Source: Akkermansia muciniphila (lineage in GTDB: Bacteria > Verrucomicrobiota > Verrucomicrobiia > Verrucomicrobiales > Akkermansiaceae). Taken from it: 64,000 nucleotides of DNA. The DNA is taken from the NCBI RefSeq assembly GCF_040616545.1, contig NZ_CP156688.1:1364001-1428000 (forward strand). The letters run 5' to 3'. A model generated the notes under the pieces. The model saw nothing but the letters and a program-made list of their open reading frames with translations. It had not been told where the DNA came from and did no database searches. A program made the translations under genes and the position numbers. Numbering within the stretch: the first letter of the stretch is position 1; every line of letters starts with the position of its first letter. Positions 55,977 through 64,000 of this stretch are shown piece by piece.

Positions 55977-56633
55977 TTAGGCCTTGCCCTTCTTTTTGTC
56001 GTCCTGGCTCTCGGAATGATGGGTCAGCACCTTGTCCACCAGGCCGTAGGCGGCGGCTTCCTCAGCGGTCATGTAGTTGTCGCGGTCGGCATCCTTTTCA
56101 ATCTGCTTTTCCGTTTTTCCGGTGTGCTTGGCCAGAATGCCGTTGAGGCGCTTTTTGAGGTTGAACATGAAGCCGATGGTGCGTTCCACGTCGGAGGCGG
56201 TGCCCTGGGCGCCGCCGGAAACCTGGTGGATCATCACATGGGAGTTCGGCAGGCAGAACCGCTTGCCGGGCGTGCCCGCGGCCAGCAGGACGGAGCCCAT
56301 GGAGGCGGCGATGCCCAGGCAGTACGTGTTCACGTCGCAGGAAACGAACTGCATCGTGTCGTAAATCGCCAGGCCCGCGGTGACGGAGCCGCCGGGGGAG
56401 TTGATGTAGATGTGAATGTCCTTTTTCGGATCGGCCATCTGGAGGAACAGAAGCTGGGCGATGACGGAGTTCGCCACATCATCGTCAATGGCGGAGCCGA
56501 TGAAGATGACGCGGTCCTTCAGGAGGCGGGAGTAGATGTCAAAGGCGCGTTCGCCGCGGCCGTCCTGCTCCACCACCATGGGGACGTAGTAGGCGTTCAC
56601 GGGGCCTGATTTGGAAGATTGGTCTTGAAACAT
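55977..56633 (-). CDS. clpP: ATP-dependent Clp protease proteolytic subunit ClpP
   Basis: 218 residues. Catalytic triad: Ser111 in [12 protein letters not shown], His136 in VMIHQVSGG and Asp at about 181 in [22 protein letters not shown]. The [16 protein letters not shown] segment is intact. Forms the tetradecameric barrel with ClpX. An in-frame ATG 30 codons upstream precedes non-homologous sequence; the Met at 56633 starts the family. Confidence 0.97.
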   Translation of the reverse strand: MFQDQSSKSGPVNAYYVPMVVEQDGRGERAFDIYSRLLKDRVIFIGSAIDDDVANSVIAQLLFLQMADPKKDIHIYINSPGGSVTAGLAIYDTMQFVSCDVNTYCLGIAASMGSVLLAAGTPGKRFCLPNSHVMIHQVSGGAQGTASDVERTIGFMFNLKKRLNGILAKHTGKTEKQIEKDADRDNYMTAEEAAAYGLVDKVLTHHSESQDDKKKGKA

Positions 56634-56692
56634 AGTGTTGTTAAAGATGCTGGTGTTGTCTTGTTCAATGTATTTTCCCGCCTGCCGGGTAC

Positions 56693-56730
56693 AAAACGGG
56701 GGAGTCGGGCATGTGCGCGCCAACTCCCCC
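56693..56730 (-). terminator. Hairpin after tig
   Basis: GGGGGAGT pairs with ACTCCCCC around a 17-base loop and is followed on the minus strand by GTTTTG. It lies just after the tig stop, in the tig-clpP gap of about 125 bp, so clpP may have its own promoter as well. Confidence 0.6.
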
Positions 56731-56757
56731 TGGTAAGGTGTCTTGTGCAGAGGAGGG

Positions 56758-58068
56758 TTATTGCTCGTCTACCGTTACTTTGGCTTCTTTTGTCAGGAAG
56801 TCCAGTACCTTGGCTGTCAGCAGGCTCATTCTGATGCCATGCACGCGGCCTTCGCGCTGGAGTTCGCGGATGTAGGACTTGAGGTTCTTTTTCTGCTGGC
56901 GCGCCTGGCGTGCCACTTCATTGTAAAGTTCCATTTCCGTGACGGCGATTTTTTCCACCTGGGCCACTTCCTGAAGCATGAAGAATACCTTGAGATTGCG
57001 CTTGGCTTCCTTTCTGGCTTCTTCACGGGCCTCTTCCACAAACTTGTCCATGTCCGCCGGGGCGTTTCCGCTGTACATGGCCTGCTGCATCTTTTGCTGA
57101 AGGATGCCGTACACTTCGCGTTCCACGACGGCTTCCGGCAGGTTGAAGTCCAGCAGGTCCGCCAGCTTTTCCGTGATCTGGTCAGCCTTCGCTTCGTCAA
57201 TCTGCGCAGTCTTGCGCTGGGCCAGGTTTTCCTTCAGGGCGGTTTTCAGGTCTTCCAGGTTCTTGCCGGGAAGCACTTTTTCCGCAAAGGCGTCATCCAT
57301 GGCCGGGAGTTCCTTTTCACGAACTTCCTTGACGGTGGTGTGGAACACAAGTTCCTTGCCGCGAAGGTCTTCAATCGGGAAGGTATCCGGAATGGTGACG
57401 GTGATGTCCTTGCTTTCGCCAGCCTTCAGGCCTTCCAGGGCGGAGGCGAAGCCGGGCAGGAACTGATCGTCTTCCACTTTCATCCACTGGCCTTCACGGC
57501 CTTCCAGGAAGCCTACGGGCTTGCCGACGGCTTCCGCCACGGGCTTGTCTTCCAGCGTGGTTTTGAAATCAATGATCGCCACGTCGTCCTTCTTGGCGGC
57601 GCGGTCCACGGGAGTGAACTCCGCGATCTGCTCGGCCAGGGACTTCAGGGCTTCCTCCACGTCCGCTTCCGTCACCTCGGAGGAGGGAACCTTGACTTCA
57701 ATGCCCTTGTATTCCGGCAGTTCAAACTCGGGAACTACGGTCATCGTGCTGGTGGCGGTGTAGTTGCCCTTGTCATCCAGGGACTGTTCCGGCTTGCCAA
57801 AGTTAAGCACTTTCAATTTGGGGTTTTCTTCCAGGGCGGCGGAGCAGGCCGTTTCAAAAAGGTTGTCCAGCAATTCTTCCTCAATTTCCTTCTTGAAGCG
57901 CTTTTCAATGATGGACTTGGGCGTTTTGCCGGGACGGAAACCGGGCAGCTTGGCTTTGCCGGCGTAGGAGTCCACAATGGAGGCGCGGCGTGCAGCCGTG
58001 GTTTCTGCGGGGATGGAAGCTTTCAGCGTGGCTGTGCAGTCCGGTTGAATATCAACGTTGATTTCCAT
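56758..58068 (-). CDS. tig: Trigger factor
   Basis: 436 residues. The ribosome-binding signature [16 protein letters not shown] in the N-terminal domain (about 45-60) is present. The PPIase-type middle domain ([44 protein letters not shown]) and the helical C-terminal domain follow. Chaperone at the nascent-chain exit tunnel, with peptidyl-prolyl isomerase activity. Start at 58068 is supported by the family start MEINVDIQP; an upstream extension to 58200 is not homologous. Divergent from bamA. Confidence 0.96.
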   Translation of the reverse strand: MEINVDIQPDCTATLKASIPAETTAARRASIVDSYAGKAKLPGFRPGKTPKSIIEKRFKKEIEEELLDNLFETACSAALEENPKLKVLNFGKPEQSLDDKGNYTATSTMTVVPEFELPEYKGIEVKVPSSEVTEADVEEALKSLAEQIAEFTPVDRAAKKDDVAIIDFKTTLEDKPVAEAVGKPVGFLEGREGQWMKVEDDQFLPGFASALEGLKAGESKDITVTIPDTFPIEDLRGKELVFHTTVKEVREKELPAMDDAFAEKVLPGKNLEDLKTALKENLAQRKTAQIDEAKADQITEKLADLLDFNLPEAVVEREVYGILQQKMQQAMYSGNAPADMDKFVEEAREEARKEAKRNLKVFFMLQEVAQVEKIAVTEMELYNEVARQARQQKKNLKSYIRELQREGRVHGIRMSLLTAKVLDFLTKEAKVTVDEQ

Positions 58069-58327
58069 AAATAATACGGTCAGTGTTAATTGAAAGTGGT
58101 TCTGTCTCGGCTCCGGGATGACGGCAGCGGTCAAAACACGGGCGGCGGTAAATGTAATGAGAGGGTATATGGAGTGCAAGCTATTGCACAGGAATGACAC
58201 AATTGCCTTTTCCGGGCGCCTGCGCGCGCAACATAAAAATGCAGGGCAACTGCGTTCTACGCGGAATCACGTCTTGACTATGCAGGAGGAAAAGTCCTTT
58301 ATATCCCAAGCATTAAGTTCAGCTCTC

Positions 58328-60751
58328 ATGATTCGACCCGTTTTTTTGTGTGTTTCCTTCCCCCTGATGGCATGTTCGGCTGCTTTGGCCCAGGATAAGA
58401 CTTCCCTTAACAGAGGCGGCTATGGTTCCGTGATGACGCCGGACCAGGTGGTGAAGGAACTGGGCCCGGAAACGGGGCTTCTGTCCGGGGACCAGGCGTA
58501 TGAAGGCCGCCCCGTGAAGAGTGTTTCCGTACGTTACAGGAGTACCGGCAAGACCGTGTCTGAAGACCGCCTGAAAAACCTGCTGGCTACGCAGCCGGGC
58601 TCCAGCTATTCCCCGGAAGTGGTGAACAAGGATTTGGAACGCCTGCTGGAAAGCGGCCTGGTGGGCGGCAATACGACGGTGGCCGTGGAACCTTCCGGTG
58701 ACGGCGTTTCCGTGGTGTTTGAAATGGCGGCCCAGAACCTGTTGGGCGGTGTGGGCTTCCGCGGCAACACAGCCTTTGACAACCGGGACCTTTCCGAGGA
58801 GTGCGGCCTGAAAGGGGGGGAAGCCCTCAGCGACAAGGCGCTCAGCAGCGCCATCTCCAAGCTGCGCACCTATTATCAGGAAGCCCGGTATCCGGATGTG
58901 CGCGTATCCTATTTTTACCAGAAAACGGAACGCCCCGGCTTTGTAGATGTAGTCTTTGACATCAACGAAGGCAAGAAAGCCAACATCATCAACATTGACT
59001 TTGTAGGCAACGACCACATCAGCTCCAAGGACCTCCGCCAGGTGATGAAGACCAAGGAAAAGGGCTGGCTGACGTGGATTACCAAATCCGGACGCATTGA
59101 CCGCGAGCAGGTGGAGGACGATCTGGCTGAAGTGGTGACCTACTACCGCAACAAGGGTTACCTGCGCGTCAAGCTGGACAAGGTGGAATACTTCGACGCC
59201 GGCAAGGGCAACGAGCAGAAGCTCACCATGAAGATCACCCTTACTGAAGGCCGCCGCTACAAGGTGAACCAGGTCGCCTTCGGCCCCACCAAGGTGTTCA
59301 CGGCCCAGGAGCTGATTCCCGGTCTGAGCATGTACAACGGGGATACCTATTCCGCCCAGAAGGTGGCTGACGATGTGACGATGATCCGCCGCTATTACGG
59401 CTCCCGCGGGTATGCGGACGCCGCCGTGCGCCCGGACATCCAGGAAGTGGGCATTGACCCCAGGACCGGGTATGGACAGATCAACATCGTTTACCATGTG
59501 ACGGAAGGCAGTCCCTACCGCGTGGGCAACATCCGCCTGATTGGGAACAACCGCACGAAGGATTACGTGATTCGCCAGGAACTTCCCCTCCAGTCCAACG
59601 ACCCCATGAATTCCGTGGATCTGGATACGGCCCAGAAGCGTCTCCAGAATCTGAACTACTTTGACATGGTAGACGTGGCGCAGGTGGGCTCCACCCGGCC
59701 GGGCTACCGTGACATCAACATTGAAGTGGCGGAAAAACGCACCGGGTCCCTGAACATCGGCGTGGCATTCTCCTCCATTGAAAGCGTGTACCTCTTCGCG
59801 GGCATCACCCAGTCCAACTTTGACATGTATGACTGGTCCTCCTTCGTGGGGGGCGGCCAGCGCTTCGCCATCAACACCCGCGTGGGTTTTGAAACGCAGG
59901 ACGCCAGCATCTCCTGGGTGGACCCGTGGTTCCTGCACCGCAAGCTGGCCTTCGGCACGGAAATCTTCTACAGCAACTCCACGTATTTCTCCGACTATTA
60001 CGACCAGCAGAATTACGGCTTTGCCGTTTCCCTGCGCAAGCCGATCGGCGAGCTGGATTACGTGAAACTGGAATACCGCCTGGAACAGTACCAGATTGAC
60101 GCCAAGGGGAACGCCCCCATCTTCTTCTGGATGCAGGACGGCGATTACCTGCGCAGCCACGTGGAACTTTCCTACACCATTGATACCCGTGACGCGCAGA
60201 TATTCCCCCGCAAGGGCGGCAAGTTTGAGGTGCTGGCCGGCTATTCCGGCCTGGGCGGCGATGTGAAGACTTACAACTTCGGCATCAACGGCTCCTATTA
60301 CTGGAACCTGCGTGGAGATACCATTTTCAGCATCAATGCCGGCGCCGCCACCGTGGATTCCTACGGCGACCATGACGTGCCCATTTTTGAACGCCTCTAC
60401 CTGGGTGGCCCGTACAACATGCGCGGCTTCCGTTTCCGGGACGTGGCTCCGTACAATCCGGCTTTGAGCGGTGATGAAACGATGGGCGGCCGGTCCTCCT
60501 TCTTCTGCCAGTTTGAATACTCCATTCCCGTGATTGAAGAAGTGCGCGTCGCCGTGTTCTATGACATCGGCTTCGTTAACGGAGACTCCTTTGACTTCAG
60601 CGCGTCCAAGATTGTTTCCGACTACGGGATCGGTCTGCGCCTGAACCTTCCCATCGGCCCCCTGGCGGTGGACTACGCCATCCCGATCCAGAAGAACAAC
60701 GCCATTGACCGTGGCGGACAATTCCAGTTCTATCTCAACTACTCCTATTAA
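58328..60751 (+). CDS. bamA: Outer-membrane assembly factor BamA (Omp85)
   Basis: 807 residues from the chosen start. Signal peptide MIRPVFLCVSFPLMACSAALAQ. The N-terminal half holds several POTRA domains (for example VKSVSVRYRSTGKTVSEDRL, later VVFDINEGKKANIINIDFVGND and IVYHVTEGSPYRVGNIRLIGN). The C-terminal half is a beta barrel with the Omp85 loop motif LYLGGPYNMRGFRFRD (substrate-channel VRGF-type) and a C-terminal aromatic residue (QFYLNYSY). Core of the BAM machine that inserts outer-membrane proteins. An earlier in-frame ATG at 58280 would put 16 residues before the signal, so it is not preferred. Confidence 0.95.
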   Translation: MIRPVFLCVSFPLMACSAALAQDKTSLNRGGYGSVMTPDQVVKELGPETGLLSGDQAYEGRPVKSVSVRYRSTGKTVSEDRLKNLLATQPGSSYSPEVVNKDLERLLESGLVGGNTTVAVEPSGDGVSVVFEMAAQNLLGGVGFRGNTAFDNRDLSEECGLKGGEALSDKALSSAISKLRTYYQEARYPDVRVSYFYQKTERPGFVDVVFDINEGKKANIINIDFVGNDHISSKDLRQVMKTKEKGWLTWITKSGRIDREQVEDDLAEVVTYYRNKGYLRVKLDKVEYFDAGKGNEQKLTMKITLTEGRRYKVNQVAFGPTKVFTAQELIPGLSMYNGDTYSAQKVADDVTMIRRYYGSRGYADAAVRPDIQEVGIDPRTGYGQINIVYHVTEGSPYRVGNIRLIGNNRTKDYVIRQELPLQSNDPMNSVDLDTAQKRLQNLNYFDMVDVAQVGSTRPGYRDINIEVAEKRTGSLNIGVAFSSIESVYLFAGITQSNFDMYDWSSFVGGGQRFAINTRVGFETQDASISWVDPWFLHRKLAFGTEIFYSNSTYFSDYYDQQNYGFAVSLRKPIGELDYVKLEYRLEQYQIDAKGNAPIFFWMQDGDYLRSHVELSYTIDTRDAQIFPRKGGKFEVLAGYSGLGGDVKTYNFGINGSYYWNLRGDTIFSINAGAATVDSYGDHDVPIFERLYLGGPYNMRGFRFRDVAPYNPALSGDETMGGRSSFFCQFEYSIPVIEEVRVAVFYDIGFVNGDSFDFSASKIVSDYGIGLRLNLPIGPLAVDYAIPIQKNNAIDRGGQFQFYLNYSY

Positions 60752-60771
60752 TCTCTCTACCCTTCGACGAC

Positions 60772-61521
60772 ATGAGCAGCTTCCGCATTCTGATTCTGGC
60801 ATTCCTGGTGGTGGTCCTGGGCGTTCTGGGGATCATCTATGTGAACATTTCCTCAAGAATGGACGTGATCCAGCAACAGCAGCAGCTGGCCTCCGCGCCT
60901 GCTGCGGCGCCCGCCAGCCCCACCCCTTATCTGCCCATGCCTACCCAGGTTCCCAGCACAACCGCCCAGCCGGTGGTGGTGGCGGACCCCGTGGTGAGCG
61001 AGGAACTGGCTCATGCCACGGCTGAGCTGGAACGGATGAAAAAGGAAAATGAAGACTTGAAAAAGCGCCACGCCATGGCGGAGGAGGAACGCGCCCTGCT
61101 GGAACGCCGGAGCATTGAAAAGGGTGATCCGCGCCTGCAATGGCTCAATGAGATCAAGGATGCGGAGCAGGTGGGCCGCGTGACGGAATACTACCGTGAC
61201 GCCAACCTGGTCCTGTTTCAGGCCATCGGCCAGCCCGATCTGAAAGTGGGGCAGGAACTGGGCATCCGGAGGCGCGGAAGCATTTTTGTATCCCTGATTA
61301 TCGACGGGGTTGATCCTGACGGCAAGGTGTTCCAGTCCTATGTGAAGCGCAATACGCTTTTTGACAACAATGACAAGGAAACCATCAAGCCGGGGGATGA
61401 AGTGATTGTCCCGCCAGCCAGCTGGCAGGAAAACATGTCTTCAGAAGGTGGTGCCGGAGCGGCTCCGTCCGCCGCCCCCTCTCCCGCACCCCAGCCGGTG
61501 ATGATTCCCATGGAGCCGTAA
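60772..61521 (+). CDS. Membrane-anchored coiled-coil protein next to bamA
   Basis: 249 residues. One N-terminal transmembrane helix (about 4-26), an Ala/Pro-rich spacer, a charged coiled coil (about 80-120: EELAHATAELERMKKENEDL) and a compact C-terminal domain (about 120-215: VTEYYRDANLVLFQAIGQPD, then IRRRGSIFVSLIIDGVDPDG). A Pro/Ala-rich tail ends it. It begins 20 bp after bamA and may be part of envelope biogenesis, at the position usually held by Skp/OmpH but without its sequence. Function unknown. Confidence 0.7.
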   Translation: MSSFRILILAFLVVVLGVLGIIYVNISSRMDVIQQQQQLASAPAAAPASPTPYLPMPTQVPSTTAQPVVVADPVVSEELAHATAELERMKKENEDLKKRHAMAEEERALLERRSIEKGDPRLQWLNEIKDAEQVGRVTEYYRDANLVLFQAIGQPDLKVGQELGIRRRGSIFVSLIIDGVDPDGKVFQSYVKRNTLFDNNDKETIKPGDEVIVPPASWQENMSSEGGAGAAPSAAPSPAPQPVMIPMEP

Positions 61522-61556
61522 GCGGATACGGATAGAGCCAAGCCAAGTAAAAAGAA

Positions 61557-62492
61557 GTGCATCTGAGAGAAAGATTGCAGTCGGCCGCGGGCCCCAGCCT
61601 GTCCTTTGAATTCTTCCCGCCTAAAAACGAGCAGGCCGCGGCGGCCCTGTACCGGACCATCCGTGAACTGGAGCCGTACCACCCCAGCTTTGTCAGCGTA
61701 ACGTATGGAGCGGGCGGTTCCACCCGGGAACTTACCCGCGAGGTGGTGCTGCGCATCCAGCATGAATCCCGCATTCCCACGGTGCCCCACCTCACCTGCG
61801 TGGGACACAGCCGGGACGAAGTATGGAACATCCTGGACCGGTACGCCCAGGCGGGGGTGAGGGCTGTTCTGGCCCTGCGGGGGGACCCTCCGCGCGGCGC
61901 GGCGGATTACAATCGTGATGCGGACGCCTTTCGCCATGCGGCGGACCTGGTGGCCTTTATCCGTGAATATAATGAATCCGGACGCCATCCGGACCCGGAC
62001 GGGTTTGCCATAGGCGTGGCAGGTTTCCCGGAGGGTCATCCGGCCACTCCCAACCGCCTGCGTGAAATGGACTTCCTGAAAGCGAAGGTGGATGCCGGCG
62101 CAGATTACATCTGCACCCAGCTGTTTTTTGACAACCACGCTTTTCTGGACTACCGGGAGCGCTGCCTCCTGGCCGGCATCAAGGCCCCCATTCTTGCCGG
62201 CATCATGCCCGTGACCAGCCTCTCCGGCATGAACCGCATGGCGGAGCTCTCCGGCGGCACGTGTTTCCCGGCCCGGCTGCTCAAGGCGCTGAAGCGCGCC
62301 GGTTCCAATCCGGACGCCATTCAGGAAGTAGGTATCCAGTACGCCTCCAGCCAGTGTGCGGAGCTGCTGGATTCCGGCGTGGCCGGCATTCATTTCTATA
62401 CGCTCAACCAGAGCCGCGCCACCCGGGAAATCTACAGGAACCTGGGCCTGAAGGATTCCCTTCAGCTTCTGGAACATGGCGAAGATAAGTAA
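61557..62492 (+). CDS. metF: 5,10-methylenetetrahydrofolate reductase
   Basis: 311 residues, GTG start. TIM-barrel flavoenzyme: SFEFFPPKNEQAAAAL with the catalytic Glu, FVSVTYGAGGSTRE, HLTCVGHSRDEV, VLALRGDPP and DYICTQLFFDN. Makes 5-methyl-THF for methionine synthesis. The start has only a weak ribosome-binding site (GTAAAAAG). It lies 35 bp after the coiled-coil gene, so may share its transcript. Confidence 0.95.
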   Translation: MHLRERLQSAAGPSLSFEFFPPKNEQAAAALYRTIRELEPYHPSFVSVTYGAGGSTRELTREVVLRIQHESRIPTVPHLTCVGHSRDEVWNILDRYAQAGVRAVLALRGDPPRGAADYNRDADAFRHAADLVAFIREYNESGRHPDPDGFAIGVAGFPEGHPATPNRLREMDFLKAKVDAGADYICTQLFFDNHAFLDYRERCLLAGIKAPILAGIMPVTSLSGMNRMAELSGGTCFPARLLKALKRAGSNPDAIQEVGIQYASSQCAELLDSGVAGIHFYTLNQSRATREIYRNLGLKDSLQLLEHGEDK

Positions 62493-62545
62493 AAAGCTGA
62501 TTGATTTGACCTGGACAACACGGTAGAAACCTCTTCAACAATATT

Positions 62546-63283
62546 ATGGATATCAAGGATATTAAACGGGCTATGGACAACATGCCCATGGGTGATGGAA
62601 GCGCGTTTGCGGAAATTTCCGTCGGACCGGCCAAGCATGAACAATTTTTGGATGAACACTACGGCAAGGTTGCCCTGGTCGTGCTGCTGTGCGTTCTTGG
62701 CGCTGCCGGCTGGATCATTTACAACGGCATGCAGGATTCCATGGAAAGAAAAGCCGGCGCCGCCCTGGTAGCCGCCATGCCGGAATCCCCCGCCACCGGG
62801 GAAATCTCCCTGAATGAACAGGGGCTTCAGCAGGTGGTGGCTGACTTTGACGATTCCCGCGCCGCCGTTACCGCTACCTATCTTCAGGCGGTTGCCCTGT
62901 GGAACGCCGGCAAGGAAGACGAGGGTGTAGCCCGGATGAAGTCCTTTATTGATTCCGCTCCCACGGAAGAATGGAAAGCCCAGGCTTCCGTTACTCTGGC
63001 ATGCCGCCTGATGAACCGTGGGAAGGCGGATGAGGCGGAAGGCCTGTTCCGTTCCGTGGTGGATGCGGGGGATCCCACGTTCTCCGGCTTCGCCACCATG
63101 TGCCTGGGGGATATTGCCCGGGCCAAAAAGGACAATGCCGCCGCCGGCGCCTTTTACCGTGAACTTGCGGAAAAGTTCCCGTCCAGCGCATTCGCCCTTC
63201 AGCGTGGAGGCTATCTGCTGCGCAAGAGCCTGTTTGATATTCAGAGCCCCGTGCGCATTGAACCCGTTACGGAGAAAAAATAA
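62546..63283 (+). CDS. Membrane-anchored TPR protein, YfgM-like
   Basis: 245 residues. One transmembrane helix (about 40-60: YGKVALVVLLCVLGAAGWII). Periplasmic part with tetratricopeptide-like helical repeats (LQQVVADFDDSRAAVTATYL; ALWNAGKEDEGVARM; RLMNRGKADEAEGLFRSVVD; FCLGDIARAKKDNAAAGAFY with variations). The layout is that of YfgM, which binds the Sec translocon and periplasmic chaperones. Follows metF by 53 bp. Function by similarity of layout only. Confidence 0.75.
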   Translation: MDIKDIKRAMDNMPMGDGSAFAEISVGPAKHEQFLDEHYGKVALVVLLCVLGAAGWIIYNGMQDSMERKAGAALVAAMPESPATGEISLNEQGLQQVVADFDDSRAAVTATYLQAVALWNAGKEDEGVARMKSFIDSAPTEEWKAQASVTLACRLMNRGKADEAEGLFRSVVDAGDPTFSGFATMCLGDIARAKKDNAAAGAFYRELAEKFPSSAFALQRGGYLLRKSLFDIQSPVRIEPVTEKK

Positions 63284-63327
63284 TCCGTGCGCGCTTTTCC
63301 GGGACACCGGAAAATAAACGCTTTCCA

Positions 63328-63361
63328 CATACGCATGCCTGCTCTTTGCGGCATGCGTATG
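63328..63361 (+). other. Perfect 12-bp stem-loop downstream of the TPR gene
   Basis: CATACGCATGCC (63328-63339) pairs with GGCATGCGTATG (63350-63361) around TGCTCTTTGC. No T-run follows, so it is either a poor terminator or an RNA-stability element at the 3' end of the bamA-side transcript. Confidence 0.55.
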
Positions 63362-63549
63362 TTCGTATTCAGGCCTGTGGGGCACGGTGTTCCAGCCTGG
63401 AAAGGCTGCTCGGGAGCGTTCACGCGCATGGGGATCGGTGATGCCGGAATTTCCTGCGGGGTTGTGACATGCTTAAACAAAAAATGAGGAACGTGCGCGC
63501 TTACTGGATGTAAACCGGGCCGCCGGTACCAACCACATTTTTTCAGACC

Positions 63550-63819
63550 ATGAACAGATCTATCAAATCCCTCTGGCTTCTTCCCCTCGCGGGGCTCGCT
63601 CTTTCCCTCCTGCCGTCCTGCACGACGGACAGTTACGGGAACAGCGCCGTGACGCCCGGAGGCGCTGCCGCCATAGGAGTGGGCGCGCTGGCCGCAGGAG
63701 CCGCCATCGGCGCCGCGGTACAGCATGACCGGGACAAGGACAGGTACCGCCATGACTCGCACCATCACCACCACAGCCCTCCGCCGCCGCCGCGCCATCG
63801 TCCCCATTGGCGCCGGTAG
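63550..63819 (+). CDS. Small lipoprotein with glycine-rich helix and His/Pro-rich tail
   Basis: 89 residues. Lipoprotein signal ending in LLPSC (Cys at about 24). A Gly/Ala-rich hydrophobic stretch follows (GGAAAIGVGALAAGAAIGAA, about 38-57), as in glycine-zipper proteins. The tail is charged, then has a run of five histidines, a run of five prolines and a basic end (RPHWRR). The His run could bind a divalent metal. No known family. Confidence 0.75.
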   Translation: MNRSIKSLWLLPLAGLALSLLPSCTTDSYGNSAVTPGGAAAIGVGALAAGAAIGAAVQHDRDKDRYRHDSHHHHHSPPPPPRHRPHWRR

Positions 63820-63848
63820 GGAAGGGCCGTGGGTATTGCTGGACGGTT

Positions 63849-64000
63849 TCAGCTCTGCCGGATGCCGCGGAGCGCCCAGGTCATGCGCTGCCTGGCGCTT
63901 TCCGGGTCATTGAGCATGGTCCCCAGCAGGTCCAGCACCGGGCGGACGGCCTTCGGGTCGTGCACCTGGAGCTGGCCGGAGAGGATGAAAGGGGCTCCTC
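63849..64000 (-). CDS. C-terminal end of a gene of unknown function
   Basis: The reverse strand is open from the window edge and ends TGA at 63849, encoding the last about 50 residues: APFILSGQLQVHDPKAVRPV, then LDLLGTMLNDPESARQRMTW and ALRGIRQS. Leucine-rich helical pattern; no domain can be named from this fragment. The start lies beyond the window. Confidence 0.55.
   Translation of the reverse strand, partial: GAPFILSGQLQVHDPKAVRPVLDLLGTMLNDPESARQRMTWALRGIRQS

Overview
The window comes from a high-GC, Gram-negative-type bacterium that most resembles Akkermansia (Verrucomicrobiota). The reasons are two secreted proteins with PEP-CTERM-like sorting tails, a large GH31 glycosidase with dockerin-like and cohesin-like modules, a secreted GH20 hexosaminidase paired with a sulfatase (a mucin-glycan diet), many lipoproteins, an SHD1-type domain common in the PVC group, weak Shine-Dalgarno signals, and a BamA-type outer-membrane assembly factor. 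The genus is inferred from gene content; no database was searched.

Layout. 1-3.6 kb: the end of an ABC-F ATPase gene, two lipoproteins, the ribosome hibernation factor hpf and the initiator tRNA. 3.9-7.8 kb: the GH31 glycosidase. 8.1-10.9 kb: a membrane Fe-S protein paired with a siroheme sulfite reductase. 11.3-14.9 kb: a LytTR regulator followed by a five-gene cassette containing two DUF2589 proteins. 14.9-16.6 kb: DUF3820, MenH-like hydrolase and MarC genes. 16.7-19.9 kb: a low-GC minus-strand operon with three tandem secreted paralogues, an apparently interrupted gene and a perfect 18-bp palindrome at its head. 20.2-23.3 kb: TPM-domain proteins, an SGNH hydrolase and an anti-sigma-like protein. 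23.4-27 kb: an Hsp33-like chaperone, a cyclophilin and a second ABC-F ATPase. 27-30.8 kb: PEP-CTERM protein 1, then the cysS-cupin-EamA operon. 30.9-34.3 kb: GH20 and sulfatase. 34.7-38.7 kb: a thioredoxin-fold/SHD1 lipoprotein, lepA, a small membrane protein and a GyrI-like protein. 38.8-40.2 kb: PEP-CTERM protein 2 and its long upstream region.

40.2-53.4 kb is the classical transcription/translation cluster, all on the minus strand: tRNA-Thr, tuf, tRNA-Trp, secE, nusG, rplK, rplA, rplJ, rplL, rpoB, rpoC, with a recognisable promoter ahead of tRNA-Thr and stem-loops in the gene gaps. 53.5-58.1 kb is the proteostasis cluster tig-clpP-clpX plus tsaD. 58.3-63.8 kb, on the plus strand, carries bamA, a membrane coiled-coil protein, metF, a TPR membrane protein and a small lipoprotein. 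A partial gene of unknown function ends the window.

The most unusual signals are as follows. (1) Two pairs of perfect 15-bp inverted repeats lie directly upstream of the two PEP-CTERM genes. Within a pair the core is identical; between pairs it differs at two bases. This is what a site-specific, invertible (phase-variable) promoter segment would look like. (2) The LytTR/DUF2589 cassette has no known function. (3) The low-GC operon has tandem paralogues and an in-frame amber codon. (4) A siroheme reductase with canonical cluster ligands is encoded next to a membrane polyferredoxin-like protein instead of a flavoprotein.
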